This document shows, in pieces, positions 1 through 9,803 of a stretch of DNA of 43,321 nucleotides. The notes beneath the pieces were generated by a model. The model was not told the origin of the DNA, made no database searches, and worked only from the letters and a program-made list of their open reading frames with translations. Location of the stretch: assembly GCF_001037465.1 (NCBI RefSeq), contig NZ_LFCV01000044.1, forward strand, positions 1 through 43,321, written 5' to 3'. Source of the stretch: Xenorhabdus khoisanae (GTDB lineage Bacteria > Pseudomonadota > Gammaproteobacteria > Enterobacterales > Enterobacteriaceae). The stretch's first letter is position 1; each line of letters begins with the position of its first letter. Both the position numbers and the translations under genes were made by a program.

Positions 1-309
1 GGTAATAACTATTAGCCAATAATACTAATTTTGGATGTGTTTTTATGTCGTGTTATTTTTAGCTAGATGATTAACTTGTTTTTTATTATTTGGTTTATTA
101 AATATTTTACAAAACAAACAGATAGTGATTCTTTTAGAGCGAAAAAGTAATAAATTTCAGTGAATTTATCTGTTTATAGATCTATCTGAATGAAAAATAT
201 AAATAAAATAATTTTGTTATGAAAAAATAAAAATAATCGTTGTCAATGATCACAGAAAGTGGTAACTCTTAAATATACGTCAAGCATACGAGTTAAAACG
301 AACAAAATT
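1..309. other. AT-rich intergenic region upstream of ilvL
   Basis: No open reading frame of note is visible here. The stretch is strongly AT-rich and should contain the promoter and upstream elements of the ilvLGMEDA operon. A TTGTCA hexamer at 240-245 could be a -35 box (5 of 6 to consensus), but no convincing -10 box lies at the right distance: TAACTC at 263-268 is poor. I therefore do not call a promoter. A 10-bp palindrome, ATAGATCTAT, sits at 176-185. In E. coli the neighbouring gene here is comM (yifB); it is not in the window. Confidence 0.6.
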
Positions 310-405
310 ATGAACACATTTGTCCTAGTGATTAGCCTAATTATTGTGAGCGTGGTGGTGATTATTCCACCGTGCGGGGCTGCACTTGGACGAATGAAGG
401 CTTAG
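310..405 (+). CDS. ilvL: ilv operon leader peptide
   Basis: A 31-residue leader peptide that senses charged branched-chain tRNAs and controls attenuation of the ilvGMEDA operon. Fourteen of its 31 codons are Val, Ile or Leu, with a VVVII run at residues 15-19 followed by PPCGAALG, the conserved tail of enterobacterial IlvL. It ends 25 bases before the attenuator stem, the expected geometry. When Ile, Val or Leu tRNAs are uncharged, the ribosome stalls in the control codons and the antiterminator should form. The Shine-Dalgarno sequence upstream of the ATG is weak. Confidence 0.93.
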   Translation: MNTFVLVISLIIVSVVVIIPPCGAALGRMKA

Positions 406-424
406 ACAGAAAAATAGCCGGATT

Positions 425-468
425 CAAAAAAGGCCCCCGCACCGAAAGGCGCGGGGGCCTTTTTTTTG
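425..468 (+). terminator. ilv attenuator terminator
   Basis: A 10-bp GC-rich stem (AGGCCCCCGC at 431-440 with GCGGGGGCCT at 451-460) is followed by an uninterrupted T tract at 460-467 and preceded by an A run. It lies between the leader peptide and ilvG, so it is the attenuator of the operon. Confidence 0.93.
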
Positions 469-550
469 GCACGATTTTTGGCACCTGACAACGACATAAC
501 ACAACATCACAACAGCCAATTGCAAGGTAAACATAACAGGGGAGATGGCA

Positions 551-2206
551 ATGAACGGGGCACAATCGGTTATAGAAGCATTACGAACGCAGGGAATTGA
601 AAAAGTTTTTGGTTATCCCGGCGGGGCTATTATGCCGGTTTATGATGCGCTGTATGACGGTGGAATTGAGCACGTGTTATGCCGTCATGAACAAGGTGCT
701 GTCATGGCAGCAATCGGCTATGCCAGAGCAAGTGGTAAGCCAGGAGTCTGCATCGCGACATCAGGGCCGGGTGCAACAAATTTAATCACGGGGTTAGCTG
801 ACGCATTGCTGGATTCTGTTCCTGTTGTGGCGATTACCGGTCAGGTGAGTTCTGAATTTATAGGGACGGATGCCTTTCAGGAAATCGATATGTTGGGAAT
901 GTCCCTGTCCTGCACAAAACACAGTTTTCTTGTGGATTCACTGGAAAAATTACCCCAAATAATGGCTGATGCTTTTACGATTGCCATGAGTGGACGTCCC
1001 GGCCCTGTTTTAGTTGATTTACCGAAAGATATCCAGCTGGCTCAGGGTGATTTTGCTCCGTATCTGGTGTCAGACTTATCAGACTCGCCAACATTTCCAT
1101 TCCCCGAGCAAGAGCTGGATCAGGCTCGTCAACTGTTGGCGTTATCGAGCAAACCTGTCTTGTACGTAGGCGGAGGGGTTGGAATGTCTGGTGCCGTTCC
1201 TGAATTACGCAGTTTTGTTGCAGAAACAGGAATACCTGTCGTTTCCACCTTGAAAGGCTTAGGTGCTGCGGATCCTGAACATGAGTGCTACTTGGGCATG
1301 TTAGGGATGCACGGAACCAAAGCGGCCAATTTTGCTGTTCAATCCTGTGATTTATTAATTGCCGTTGGTGCTCGTTTCGATGATCGCGTAACAGGAAAGC
1401 TGAATACCTTTGCTCCTCATGCCAAAGTGATCCACTTAGATATTGATCCTGCTGAGTTCAATAAATTACGTCAAACCCATGTTTCATTATTGGGTGATTT
1501 AAAAATATTGTTACCTCAGTTACAGCAATCTGTCTCAATTCAGGACTGGCAGCAAGAAATCAAGCAATTAAAAAATGATCATGCATGGCGTTATGACTAT
1601 CAGGGGGAAAGCATTTATGCCCCGCTGTTGTTGAAACAGATTTCGGATCGTGCATCGCCTAATACCGTGGTTACAACCGATGTTGGACAACATCAAATGT
1701 GGACTGCCCAGCACATGACATTTAGCCAGCCAGAGAATTTCATCACATCAAGTGGTTTGGGCACGATGGGGTTTGGCATTCCAGCGGCAATTGGTGCTCA
1801 GATGGCACGTCCTGAAGATACGGTTATCTGTATATCTGGTGATGGTTCTTTCATGATGAATGTTCAGGAGTTGGGAACAATCAAACGCAAGCAATTACCG
1901 GTCAAAATGATCTTATTGGATAACCAGCGATTAGGAATGGTTCGCCAGTGGCAAGAACTGTTTTTTGAAAAACGTTACAGCGAAACGATCTTAACTGATA
2001 ACCCGGATTTTCTTACGTTGGCACAAGCCTTTGATATTCCAGGGCGAAAAATCACCGATAAAGCGCAAGTAAGTGAAGCTTTGGATGCTTTGTTCAACAG
2101 TGATGGCGCTTATTTATTACACGTATCTATTGATGAACTAGAGAATGTCTGGCCATTGGTTCCACCAGGCGCAAGCAACGCCACCATGTTGGAGAAGTCA
2201 TTATGA
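551..2206 (+). CDS. ilvG: Acetolactate synthase II large (catalytic) subunit
   Basis: Catalyses ThDP-dependent condensation of two pyruvates to acetolactate, or of pyruvate and 2-oxobutyrate to acetohydroxybutyrate, in valine and isoleucine synthesis. The 551 residues show the catalytic Glu47 (CRHEQGA), the ALLDSVPVV segment, the central domain and the C-terminal ThDP/Mg motif beginning GDGSFMMN. The start is placed at the second ATG: GGGGAG at 539-544 lies 6 nt before it but abuts the ATG at 545, and the product then begins MNGAQ as in E. coli. Unlike the K-12 allele, the reading frame is intact. The stop overlaps the ilvM start. Confidence 0.97.
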   Translation: MNGAQSVIEALRTQGIEKVFGYPGGAIMPVYDALYDGGIEHVLCRHEQGAVMAAIGYARASGKPGVCIATSGPGATNLITGLADALLDSVPVVAITGQVSSEFIGTDAFQEIDMLGMSLSCTKHSFLVDSLEKLPQIMADAFTIAMSGRPGPVLVDLPKDIQLAQGDFAPYLVSDLSDSPTFPFPEQELDQARQLLALSSKPVLYVGGGVGMSGAVPELRSFVAETGIPVVSTLKGLGAADPEHECYLGMLGMHGTKAANFAVQSCDLLIAVGARFDDRVTGKLNTFAPHAKVIHLDIDPAEFNKLRQTHVSLLGDLKILLPQLQQSVSIQDWQQEIKQLKNDHAWRYDYQGESIYAPLLLKQISDRASPNTVVTTDVGQHQMWTAQHMTFSQPENFITSSGLGTMGFGIPAAIGAQMARPEDTVICISGDGSFMMNVQELGTIKRKQLPVKMILLDNQRLGMVRQWQELFFEKRYSETILTDNPDFLTLAQAFDIPGRKITDKAQVSEALDALFNSDGAYLLHVSIDELENVWPLVPPGASNATMLEKSL

Positions 2207-2460
2207 TGCAGCATCAACTTGCTATTCAGGCAAAGTTTTGTCCTGAAATTTTGGAACGAATTCTGAGAGTTACCCGTCATCGAGGATTTCAGGTACGCGC
2301 ATTGAATATGGATCACACAACAGATAGTGATAATGTAAGCATTGAACTCACAGTGACCAGTCAGCGTCCCGTTAATTTACTTTTTTCTCAATTGATGAAA
2401 TTAGTGGATGTTGCTGGTATCGAGATCCAACATAAAAAATCACAATTAATAAGCGCATAG
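2203..2460 (+). CDS. ilvM: Acetolactate synthase II small (regulatory) subunit
   Basis: An 85-residue ACT-domain partner of IlvG. It starts [12 protein letters not shown] and carries the conserved [12 protein letters not shown] and [12 protein letters not shown] segments of IlvM. It overlaps the ilvG stop by 4 nt (ATGA), which implies translational coupling and 1:1 synthesis. In E. coli the isozyme II pair is insensitive to valine; the same is inferred here from homology only. Confidence 0.96.
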   Translation: MMQHQLAIQAKFCPEILERILRVTRHRGFQVRALNMDHTTDSDNVSIELTVTSQRPVNLLFSQLMKLVDVAGIEIQHKKSQLISA

Positions 2461-2484
2461 TGCGCAATCGAAGGAAGATTTAGA

Positions 2485-3411
2485 ATGACAAAGCAAGCTG
2501 ATTATATTTGGTTCAATGGTGAAATGGTGCCTTGGGCTGATGCTAAAGTTCACGTTATGTCTCATGCCCTGCATTATGGCACTTCAATATTTGAAGGTAT
2601 CCGTTGTTATGATTCTCACAAGGGGCCTGTTGTATTTCGCCATCGTGAACATATGCAACGCTTACGTGACTCAGCCAAAATTTACCGTTTTCCAGTGAGT
2701 CAGAGTGTTGATGAGTTAATGGAAGCTTGCCGCGAAACACTTCGCAAAAATAAATTGGTCAGTGCTTACATTCGTCCATTGGTATTTGTTGGTGATGTTG
2801 GAATGGGGGTGAATCCTCCCGCTGGCTATAAAACAGATGTCATTATTGCGGCTTTTCCTTGGGGCGCTTATCTCGGAGAAGAAGCGTTGGAGCAAGGCAT
2901 TGATGCGATGGTTTCGTCATGGAATCGCGTAGCAGCAAATACTATCCCGACGGCAGCGAAAGCAGGGGGTAATTATCTCTCTTCTCTGCTGGTGGGAAGT
3001 GAAGCAAGACGTCATGGTTATCAGGAAGGCATTGCTCTGGATGTTAATGGTTATATTTCAGAAGGGGCGGGTGAAAACCTGTTTGAAGTAAAAGATGGAA
3101 TTCTGTTTACACCGCCATTTACTTCCGCAGCCCTGCCGGGGATCACTCGTGATGCGATTATCAAGTTGGCGCAGGATCTTGGCTTAGAAGTCCGCGAACA
3201 GACATTGTCTCGTGAATCACTCTATTTGGCGGATGAAGTATTCATGACCGGAACTGCGGCAGAAATCACGCCAGTTCGTAGTGTAGATGACATTCAGGTT
3301 GGTATTGGCAAGTGTGGCCCTATCACCAAAAAAATCCAAAATGCGTTTTTTGGCCTATTTGATGGTACGACAGAAGATAAATGGGGCTGGCTGGACCCGG
3401 TTAATCCTTAA
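2485..3411 (+). CDS. ilvE: Branched-chain amino acid aminotransferase
   Basis: A fold-type IV PLP enzyme that transaminates the 2-oxo acids to valine, isoleucine and leucine. The 308 residues contain the PLP lysine at K159 (PTAAKAGGNY), the HALHYGTSIFEGIRCY substrate loop near residues 27-42 and the GTAAEITPVRS motif near the C-terminus. Length is one residue short of the E. coli enzyme. AGGAAG at 2472-2477 gives a good ribosome binding site. The gene follows ilvM by 24 nt and belongs to the same operon. Confidence 0.97.
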   Translation: MTKQADYIWFNGEMVPWADAKVHVMSHALHYGTSIFEGIRCYDSHKGPVVFRHREHMQRLRDSAKIYRFPVSQSVDELMEACRETLRKNKLVSAYIRPLVFVGDVGMGVNPPAGYKTDVIIAAFPWGAYLGEEALEQGIDAMVSSWNRVAANTIPTAAKAGGNYLSSLLVGSEARRHGYQEGIALDVNGYISEGAGENLFEVKDGILFTPPFTSAALPGITRDAIIKLAQDLGLEVREQTLSRESLYLADEVFMTGTAAEITPVRSVDDIQVGIGKCGPITKKIQNAFFGLFDGTTEDKWGWLDPVNP

Positions 3412-3429
3412 TAAAAAAATATAACCCCC

Positions 3430-3458
3430 AACAGGCGGTCGTTCCCCGCCTGTTTTAA
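3430..3458 (+). terminator. Intra-operonic hairpin between ilvE and ilvD
   Basis: A perfect 9-bp stem (AACAGGCGG at 3430-3438, CCGCCTGTT at 3446-3454) with a 7-nt loop is followed by TTTTAATT. It could act as a partial terminator or an mRNA-stabilising element that makes ilvGME and ilvDA levels differ. The T tract is short and the downstream genes are essential to the pathway, so full termination is unlikely. Confidence 0.5.
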
Positions 3459-3501
3459 TTGTTGAAGTTAATTAGATAAGACAGATTTGGGAGTAAAGAC
3501 A

Positions 3502-5352
3502 ATGCCGAAATATCGTTCTGCTACAACAACACATGGCCGCAATATGGCGGGAGCCCGTGCTTTATGGCGGGCGACAGGTATGACAGACGCCGATTTTGGG
3601 AAACCCATCATTGCCGTTGTTAACTCATTCACACAATTCGTGCCGGGCCATGTTCATCTGCGTGATCTCGGCAAGCTGGTGGCAGAACAGATTGAAGCAT
3701 CAGGGGGAGTGGCGAAAGAATTCAATACCATCGCGGTTGATGATGGTATTGCGATGGGGCATGGCGGCATGCTCTATTCACTGCCTTCGCGTGAATTGAT
3801 CGCAGACTCGGTGGAATACATGGTCAATGCCCACTGTGCTGATGCCATGGTATGTATTTCTAACTGTGACAAAATTACACCGGGGATGCTTATGGCCTCC
3901 CTGCGCCTGAACATTCCGGTTATTTTTGTTTCCGGTGGTCCAATGGAAGCGGGTAAAACACGCTTATCTGATCAGATTATCAAGTTGGATCTGGTTGACG
4001 CCATGATTCAGGGGGCCAATCCAAACGTCAGTGATGAACAAAGTGACCAAATCGAACGTTCGGCTTGTCCGACATGCGGTTCTTGCTCTGGCATGTTCAC
4101 TGCGAACTCAATGAACTGTTTGACTGAAGCATTGGGGCTTTCGCAACCGGGGAATGGTTCACTGCTCGCCACGCATGCAGATCGCAAAAATCTATTCATC
4201 AACGCGGGTAAGCGCATTGTTGAATTGACCAAACGTTACTACGAAGAAAATGATGACAGCGCCTTACCACGCAATATTGCAACTAAAGCCGCATTTGAAA
4301 ATGCCATGACACTGGATATTGCGATGGGCGGTTCGACGAACACTGTTCTGCATTTATTGGCAGCGGCGCAAGAAGGTGAAGTTGATTTCACGATGGCGGA
4401 TATTGATCGCCTGTCTCGTCAGGTTCCTCATTTATGTAAGGTTGCTCCAAGTACCCAGAAGTACCATATGGAAGATGTACACCGTGCTGGCGGAGTGATT
4501 GGTATTCTTGGTGAACTGGATCGTACAGGGCTGCTGCATCGGAATGTAAAAAACGTCTTGGGTTTGGACTTGCCACAAACATTGGCTCAGTACGACATCA
4601 TGCTGACAGAAGATGAAGGTGTTAAGAGCATGTATGCGGCAGGGCCGGCCGGAATTCGTACTACCCAAGCTTTCTCGCAGGATTGTCGTTGGCCATCGTT
4701 GGATAATGACCGTGAGAAAGGTTGTATTCGTGAGCGTGCACATGCTTACAGTCAAGATGGTGGTTTAGCTGTTCTGTTTGGTAATGTTGCTGTGGACGGT
4801 TGCATCGTGAAAACGGCGGGGGTGGATGAAGGCAGCTTGATTTTCCGTGGCCCTGCCAAAGTTTATGAGAGTCAGGAAGATGCGGTAGACGCAATTCTGG
4901 GTGGAAAAATTGTGGCAGGCGATGTGGTTGTCATTCGCTATGAAGGCCCGAAAGGTGGCCCCGGTATGCAAGAGATGCTCTATCCCACGACCTACTTGAA
5001 ATCGATGGGGTTAGGCAAAAGCTGCGCGTTGATCACTGATGGCCGTTTTTCGGGAGGTACATCGGGGTTATCCATTGGTCATATCTCCCCAGAAGCGGCA
5101 AGTGGCGGTTTGATAGGGCTAATTTATGATGGCGATATCATCAATATTGATATTCCAAACCGTAAAATCCAGTTAGATGTTAGCGAAAAAGAACTTGCTG
5201 AACGCACACAGGTTGAATTATCCCGCGGTGATGAGGCGTGGACACCTAAATCCAGAGAACGTCAGGTTTCTTTTGCATTGCGGGCTTATGCTTCGTTGGC
5301 GACCAGTGCTGACAAAGGGGCTGTGCGCGATAAGGCTAAGCTGGGGGGTTAA
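3502..5352 (+). CDS. ilvD: Dihydroxy-acid dehydratase
   Basis: An iron-sulfur enzyme that dehydrates 2,3-dihydroxy-isovalerate and -methylvalerate to the 2-oxo acids before the IlvE step. The 616 residues match the family length. Cluster cysteines are visible at C122 ([10 protein letters not shown]) and in the C189-PTC192-GSC195 motif. The ATG at 3502 is chosen over an in-frame TTG at 3487 because GGGAG at 3489-3493 is 8 nt upstream and the protein then begins [17 protein letters not shown] as in E. coli. The stop codon shares one base with the ilvA start. Confidence 0.97.
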   Translation: MPKYRSATTTHGRNMAGARALWRATGMTDADFGKPIIAVVNSFTQFVPGHVHLRDLGKLVAEQIEASGGVAKEFNTIAVDDGIAMGHGGMLYSLPSRELIADSVEYMVNAHCADAMVCISNCDKITPGMLMASLRLNIPVIFVSGGPMEAGKTRLSDQIIKLDLVDAMIQGANPNVSDEQSDQIERSACPTCGSCSGMFTANSMNCLTEALGLSQPGNGSLLATHADRKNLFINAGKRIVELTKRYYEENDDSALPRNIATKAAFENAMTLDIAMGGSTNTVLHLLAAAQEGEVDFTMADIDRLSRQVPHLCKVAPSTQKYHMEDVHRAGGVIGILGELDRTGLLHRNVKNVLGLDLPQTLAQYDIMLTEDEGVKSMYAAGPAGIRTTQAFSQDCRWPSLDNDREKGCIRERAHAYSQDGGLAVLFGNVAVDGCIVKTAGVDEGSLIFRGPAKVYESQEDAVDAILGGKIVAGDVVVIRYEGPKGGPGMQEMLYPTTYLKSMGLGKSCALITDGRFSGGTSGLSIGHISPEAASGGLIGLIYDGDIINIDIPNRKIQLDVSEKELAERTQVELSRGDEAWTPKSRERQVSFALRAYASLATSADKGAVRDKAKLGG

Positions 5353-6902
5353 TGGTGGCAGTTTATTCTCTTAATTCTGAACCCAAAGGAGCGGAATATC
5401 TCAAAGCCGCACTGAGTTCACCAGTTTATGATGTCGCACAAGTTACCCCGTTACAGGAAATGAAAAAAATCTCTGCTCGTTTAAATAATACCATTTTGAT
5501 TAAACGGGAAGATCGCCAGTCAGTGCACAGTTTCAAATTGCGTGGTGCATACGCGATGATTGCCGGTTTGAAGGAAGAGCAAAAAACCAAAGGCGTAATT
5601 ACGGCATCGGCGGGAAACCATGCGCAGGGCGTTGCGTTATCGGCCAGTAAGGTTGGTGTAAAATCTATTATCGTGATGCCAATAGCTACAGCGGATATTA
5701 AAGTTGATGCAGTACGCGGTTTTGGTGGGGAAGTGCTGTTATACGGTGCAAATTTCGATGAAGCGAAAGCAAAAGCGATCGAAATGGCAAAAGAGCATGG
5801 CTACACCTTTGTTCCCCCGTTTGACCATCCTACAGTGATCGCGGGTCAGGCAACTTTGGCGATGGAATTGTTGCAGCAGGATGTTTACCTTGACCGCATC
5901 TTTGTTCCTGTTGGTGGAGGGGGGTTAATTGCGGGGGTCGCAGTTCTTATCAAACAACTTGTACCTGAAATGAAAGTTATAGGCGTGGAAGCTGAAGACT
6001 CTGCTTGTCTGAAAGCCGCGCTGGAAGCTGGGCATCCGGTTGATTTACCAAGGGTTGGATTATTTGCGGAAGGTGTAGCAGTTAAACGTATTGGCGATGA
6101 AACATTCCGTTTATGCCAGCAATATGTTGACGATGTCATTACGGTAGACAGTGATGCCATTTGCGCCGCCATGAAAGATATTTTCGAAGATGTCAGGGCG
6201 ATTGCCGAGCCTTCTGGGGCGCTGGCATTGGCGGGATTGAAGAAATATGTTCAGCAACATCAGATTCAAGGAGAGCGGTTAGCGCATATTCTTTCTGGTG
6301 CCAACGTGAATTTTCATGGTCTGCGTTATGTTTCAGAGCGCTGTGAGCTGGGAGAACAACGTGAAGCTTTGCTGGCGGTCACTATTCCTGAACAAAAGGG
6401 CAGTTTCCTGAATTTTTGCCAAATATTGGGACCCCGTGTTGTGACAGAATTCAGCTATCGTTACTCGGACTCTACCGATCCAAGCAAAGCCTGTATTTTT
6501 GTCGGTATCAGATTAAGTCGTGGAAGTGCTGAACGTCGTGAAATCATTGAAGAACTAAAAGCATCGGAATATCAGGTAGCTGATTTTACCGATGATGAAA
6601 TGGCGAAACTGCACGTCCGCTACATGATAGGCGGCAGGCCATCCAAGCCATTGCAGGAGCGATTATTTAGTTTTGCTTTTCCTGAATCTCCGGGGGCGTT
6701 GCTGAAATTTTTGCAAACATTGGGTACTCACTGGAATATCACCCTGTTCCATTATCGTAGCCACGGCACAGACTATGGACGTGTACTGGCTGCTTTTGAG
6801 CTTTCAGGCTCGGAGTTATGCTTTGATCGCCATTTAGATGAATTGGGCTATGAATATCATGATGAAACAGAAAATTCCTCATTTAAATTATTTTTGACTT
6901 AA
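5352..6902 (+). CDS. ilvA: Threonine ammonia-lyase, biosynthetic
   Basis: A PLP enzyme that deaminates threonine to 2-oxobutyrate, the committed step of isoleucine synthesis. The 516 residues have the PLP lysine at K62 (HSFKLRGAYAM), the SAGNHAQG and VPVGGGG phosphate-binding loops, and two C-terminal ACT-like regulatory domains from about residue 335 (with RYMIGGRPS between them) that mediate isoleucine feedback in the family. It is the last gene of the ilvGMEDA operon. The TAATG junction and the G-run just before the start suggest coupling to ilvD. Confidence 0.97.
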   Translation: MVAVYSLNSEPKGAEYLKAALSSPVYDVAQVTPLQEMKKISARLNNTILIKREDRQSVHSFKLRGAYAMIAGLKEEQKTKGVITASAGNHAQGVALSASKVGVKSIIVMPIATADIKVDAVRGFGGEVLLYGANFDEAKAKAIEMAKEHGYTFVPPFDHPTVIAGQATLAMELLQQDVYLDRIFVPVGGGGLIAGVAVLIKQLVPEMKVIGVEAEDSACLKAALEAGHPVDLPRVGLFAEGVAVKRIGDETFRLCQQYVDDVITVDSDAICAAMKDIFEDVRAIAEPSGALALAGLKKYVQQHQIQGERLAHILSGANVNFHGLRYVSERCELGEQREALLAVTIPEQKGSFLNFCQILGPRVVTEFSYRYSDSTDPSKACIFVGIRLSRGSAERREIIEELKASEYQVADFTDDEMAKLHVRYMIGGRPSKPLQERLFSFAFPESPGALLKFLQTLGTHWNITLFHYRSHGTDYGRVLAAFELSGSELCFDRHLDELGYEYHDETENSSFKLFLT

Positions 6903-6913
6903 GCAATTACAAG

Positions 6914-6940
6914 ATAGCCCCCTTTTGGGGGTTATTTGCT
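6914..6940. terminator. Terminator between convergent ilvA and emrB
   Basis: A 9-bp stem (ATAGCCCCC at 6914-6922, GGGGGTTAT at 6927-6935, one G-T pair) with a TTTT loop and a T-rich 3' side lies 11 nt after ilvA and 18 nt before the 3' end of the opposing gene. It may serve both directions, although the minus-strand T tract is weak. Confidence 0.75.
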
Positions 6941-6957
6941 GATTTTACTCTTTATTT

Positions 6958-8496
6958 TTACTCCTTATTTTTATTTCTATGCTTTTTATCTGTGGTGGTT
7001 GGGTGGGCCAGCCAAATTAGCAAGAGCATGATCAGGAAAAGAAAGGCGAATAACCAATAAATTTCATTGGCAGCAATAATCAGCCCCTGATTAGTGATTT
7101 CGTGTGCCAATTTACTACTGATCTGAGCATGTGACAGGCCAAATTGCTGCATATTTTCATAGGCTTGGGTTGCAATGGGATTATAGGGGCTTACTGCTTG
7201 TGTAAGTTGGACATGGTGAACTGACTCACGGTTCGACCAAATAGTTGTTGTGATAGAGGTTCCCACCGATGTTGCCAGAGTGCGCAGGAAGTTGAATAAG
7301 CTCACCGCAGAGGCAATTTTATCAGGTTTAATATCGGATAGGATGATGGCGTTAAGCGGCATAATCAGGCAGGCGATGGCGAATCCTTGCATAAATTGAG
7401 GCCAGGCTGCGGCGGCAAAATCCATAGAGCGTTCGAAAGTATAAGCCCGCCAGAAGAAGCACAAAGTAAAAACAATAAAGCTGAACATCACCAAATAGCG
7501 CATATCGATTTTTGAACCAAGACGACCAATAAGTGGTGCAAGAATGATTGGCATGATACCCAAAGGTGCCAGAACTAATCCTGCCCAAGTTGCGGTGTAG
7601 CCAAATACCATCTGTAATAGCTGAGGTTGCAGAACAAGCGTCCCGATGTGAAGCAAAAACGCCAGACTGATACACACTGTCCCAATCGTAAAATTACGGG
7701 ATTTAAATAACGATAAATCAATGATGGGGGAGTTATCAGTTAGCTCCCAGATAATCAGAAAAGTGAGGCAAACTACGGCGATGACGGCCAATGTAATAAT
7801 TTCTGATGAGCTAAACCAATCAAGCTCTTTCCCGCGGTCAAGCAACAACTGAAAGCAACCAACACCCGCAATCAATAAAATCAACCCTACCGCGTTAATC
7901 GGGCTCGTTTCTGTTTTCGTTTCCCGATCCTTGAGTAACATCCAGGCGATAGCAACAACCGCCAAACCGAATGGAATATTAATCAAAAATATCCAACCCC
8001 AATGATAACTATCACTGAGCCAACCGCCGAGAATAGGGCCACAGACAGGAGCAACCACGATAGTCATCGACCACATCGCCAATGCCATATTGCGTTTTGG
8101 CTGGGGATAGTTATTCAGTAATAAACTTTGTGAAAGAGGCATAATTGGGCCTGCGGCAACGCCTTGTACAACGCGTGATAAAATCAGCATTTCCAGACTA
8201 TTGGATATGCCGCATAACCAGGATGCGATAATAAATAAAATCGTTGATGCTAAAAAGACACGAACCTCACCGAACCGTTTTGCCAGCCAACCGGTTAATG
8301 GAATGGAAATCGCATTGGCAACGGCAAACGAAGTAATTACCCAAGTCCCTTGAGAAGTGGAAGAACCCAGATCACCGGCAATGGTCGATATTGCAACGTT
8401 AGCAATTGTCAGATCCAGTATTTGCAAAAAAGCAGCCAGTGCCAGAGCCAGTGTCAACCAGCCCAGTTTGACTCCCGATAATGGTTCATGTGACAT
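6958..8496 (-). CDS. emrB: EmrB-like MFS multidrug efflux transporter (DHA2, 14 TM)
   Basis: An inner-membrane proton antiporter of the DHA2 family, expected to work with the EmrA-like adaptor encoded just upstream and a TolC-type outer-membrane channel. The 512 residues resemble E. coli EmrB along the whole length: LDLTIANVAI in TM1, TSQGTWVITSFAVANAISIP, the GPILGGW motif of TM5, and GRETK-type cytoplasmic loops. The hydrophobic profile fits 14 segments. It starts 7 nt after the emrA stop, with AGGATGAGGA as ribosome binding site. Here it lies between ilvA and ilvY, unlike E. coli, where emrAB is elsewhere. The substrate cannot be told from sequence. Confidence 0.9.
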   Translation of the reverse strand: MSHEPLSGVKLGWLTLALALAAFLQILDLTIANVAISTIAGDLGSSTSQGTWVITSFAVANAISIPLTGWLAKRFGEVRVFLASTILFIIASWLCGISNSLEMLILSRVVQGVAAGPIMPLSQSLLLNNYPQPKRNMALAMWSMTIVVAPVCGPILGGWLSDSYHWGWIFLINIPFGLAVVAIAWMLLKDRETKTETSPINAVGLILLIAGVGCFQLLLDRGKELDWFSSSEIITLAVIAVVCLTFLIIWELTDNSPIIDLSLFKSRNFTIGTVCISLAFLLHIGTLVLQPQLLQMVFGYTATWAGLVLAPLGIMPIILAPLIGRLGSKIDMRYLVMFSFIVFTLCFFWRAYTFERSMDFAAAAWPQFMQGFAIACLIMPLNAIILSDIKPDKIASAVSLFNFLRTLATSVGTSITTTIWSNRESVHHVQLTQAVSPYNPIATQAYENMQQFGLSHAQISSKLAHEITNQGLIIAANEIYWLFAFLFLIMLLLIWLAHPTTTDKKHRNKNKE

Positions 8497-8503
8497 ATTG
8501 TCC

Positions 8504-9664
8504 TCATCCTTTGCTGGTATTCATCGAAATAATGTCACTAATCAACGACTCAACTTCTCCTGTGTCGTAAGACAAAACATCGGTTTTATACACGATCCCT
8601 TGGCGAGGTACTTTGGCGAGGACTATGCCGTCTTGATTTCTGGTATCAATGGAGGCGTGCATAGATAATCCGATGCGCAATGGGTAATCAATGAGTTGTT
8701 GTGATTCCAGAGTAATTCGGACAGGCAGTCGTTGGACGACTTTTATCCAGTTTCCAGTGGCATTTTGAGCCGGTAATAAAGAAAAGGCACTGCCCGTCCC
8801 CATATCCAAACCGACAACCTTACCTGTATAAGAAATGTCACTACCGTAAAAATCGCTGGTTAATGTTACAGGTTGACCGATGCGAACATGAGTAAGCTGG
8901 ACTTCTTTGAAGTTTGCTTCCACCCAAAGCTGGTCAGCAGGAACGATAACCATGAGAGGAGTGCCATTTTTAATTTGTGATCCTACTTGTACATTGCGAC
9001 GAGACACATAACCTGTGACGGGGGCGACAATTCGGGTGCGCTGTAAGGTTAACCAAGCATCCCGGAGCTGGGTTGCCGCCAGTTTAATAGGGGGTTGATG
9101 TTTCAGTGGTGTGTTGATAACCATTGCCTTGTTGGCATGATATTGTTGCTGCGCAAAACGCAGTTCAGACTTTGCCATCTGGACATTATTACGGGCATGG
9201 ATCAGGCTTTCTTTAGCGATGGCACCCGTTACTCCTAAATGTTCACGTCGTTTTAGATCATCTATTGCCTGCTGCAACTTAGTCTGTTTCAGGTCGATAT
9301 TGGCTCGCAATTTCTCATTATCAATCATGACCTGATGAGTTTGCCGGACACTATTGGCAAGTACATTTTTTGCCCGCTCCAAAGCGTGCTCAGCATCAAT
9401 GGCATTCAAGCTCACCAAAATATCGCCCTGACGGACAAAATCAGTATTGTCAGCATGAATACTTGTTACGCTACCTGAAATCTGTGCCATTACCTGTACT
9501 TGGTTGCCAACAACATAAGCATCTTCGGTTATTTGATAATGGCGCAGCACAGTAAACCAATAGGTGAGATAACCTAAGCCCGCAGAGGCAAATAACAGGG
9601 TTGCAAGAAGCAGAGCCAGTTTACGTTTTGATTTTTTATCTGTAATTACTGACGATTTCGGCAT
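8504..9664 (-). CDS. emrA: EmrA-like membrane fusion protein (HlyD family)
   Basis: The periplasmic adaptor of a tripartite efflux pump, anchored by one N-terminal membrane segment (about residues 14-34 of the chosen product). It then shows a biotinyl-lipoyl half motif (NTDFVRQGDILVSL), a coiled-coil hairpin, the second lipoyl half (RTRIVAPVTGYVSRR) and a beta-barrel with GLDMGTGSAFSLLPAQNATG, all as in E. coli EmrA. An ATG at 9679 is also in frame, but GGTGGA lies 7 nt before the ATG at 9664, so I prefer the latter (386 residues). It pairs with emrB downstream. Confidence 0.88.
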   Translation of the reverse strand: MPKSSVITDKKSKRKLALLLATLLFASAGLGYLTYWFTVLRHYQITEDAYVVGNQVQVMAQISGSVTSIHADNTDFVRQGDILVSLNAIDAEHALERAKNVLANSVRQTHQVMIDNEKLRANIDLKQTKLQQAIDDLKRREHLGVTGAIAKESLIHARNNVQMAKSELRFAQQQYHANKAMVINTPLKHQPPIKLAATQLRDAWLTLQRTRIVAPVTGYVSRRNVQVGSQIKNGTPLMVIVPADQLWVEANFKEVQLTHVRIGQPVTLTSDFYGSDISYTGKVVGLDMGTGSAFSLLPAQNATGNWIKVVQRLPVRITLESQQLIDYPLRIGLSMHASIDTRNQDGIVLAKVPRQGIVYKTDVLSYDTGEVESLISDIISMNTSKG

Positions 9665-9708
9665 TATTTTTTCCACCATTTTTTATCATCACAACTCGAA
9701 AATAGCGT

Positions 9709-9738
9709 TATTTATGTTTACCTGGTGTTGGTTTTCAA
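9709..9738 (-). promoter_or_regulatory. Possible emrAB promoter
   Basis: On the minus strand, TTGAAA (9738-9733) and TAAATA (9714-9709) are separated by 18 nt, about 45 nt upstream of the emrA start. It lies in the 139-nt gap between the AraC-type gene and emrA. The match is moderate only. Confidence 0.3.
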
Positions 9739-9803
9739 AATGAGCTTAATGGAGAGGTAGATTAGTGGTGGGGGAAATTTTTTAATTGAATAAACTGGCT
9801 ATC

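Noticed and set aside
4432-4755. A 107-residue antisense frame inside ilvD
   Set aside because: It lies wholly within a strongly conserved coding gene, and its composition mirrors ilvD codon use. The same applies to the long antisense frames in ilvA, ilvC, rho, wecB and rffG.
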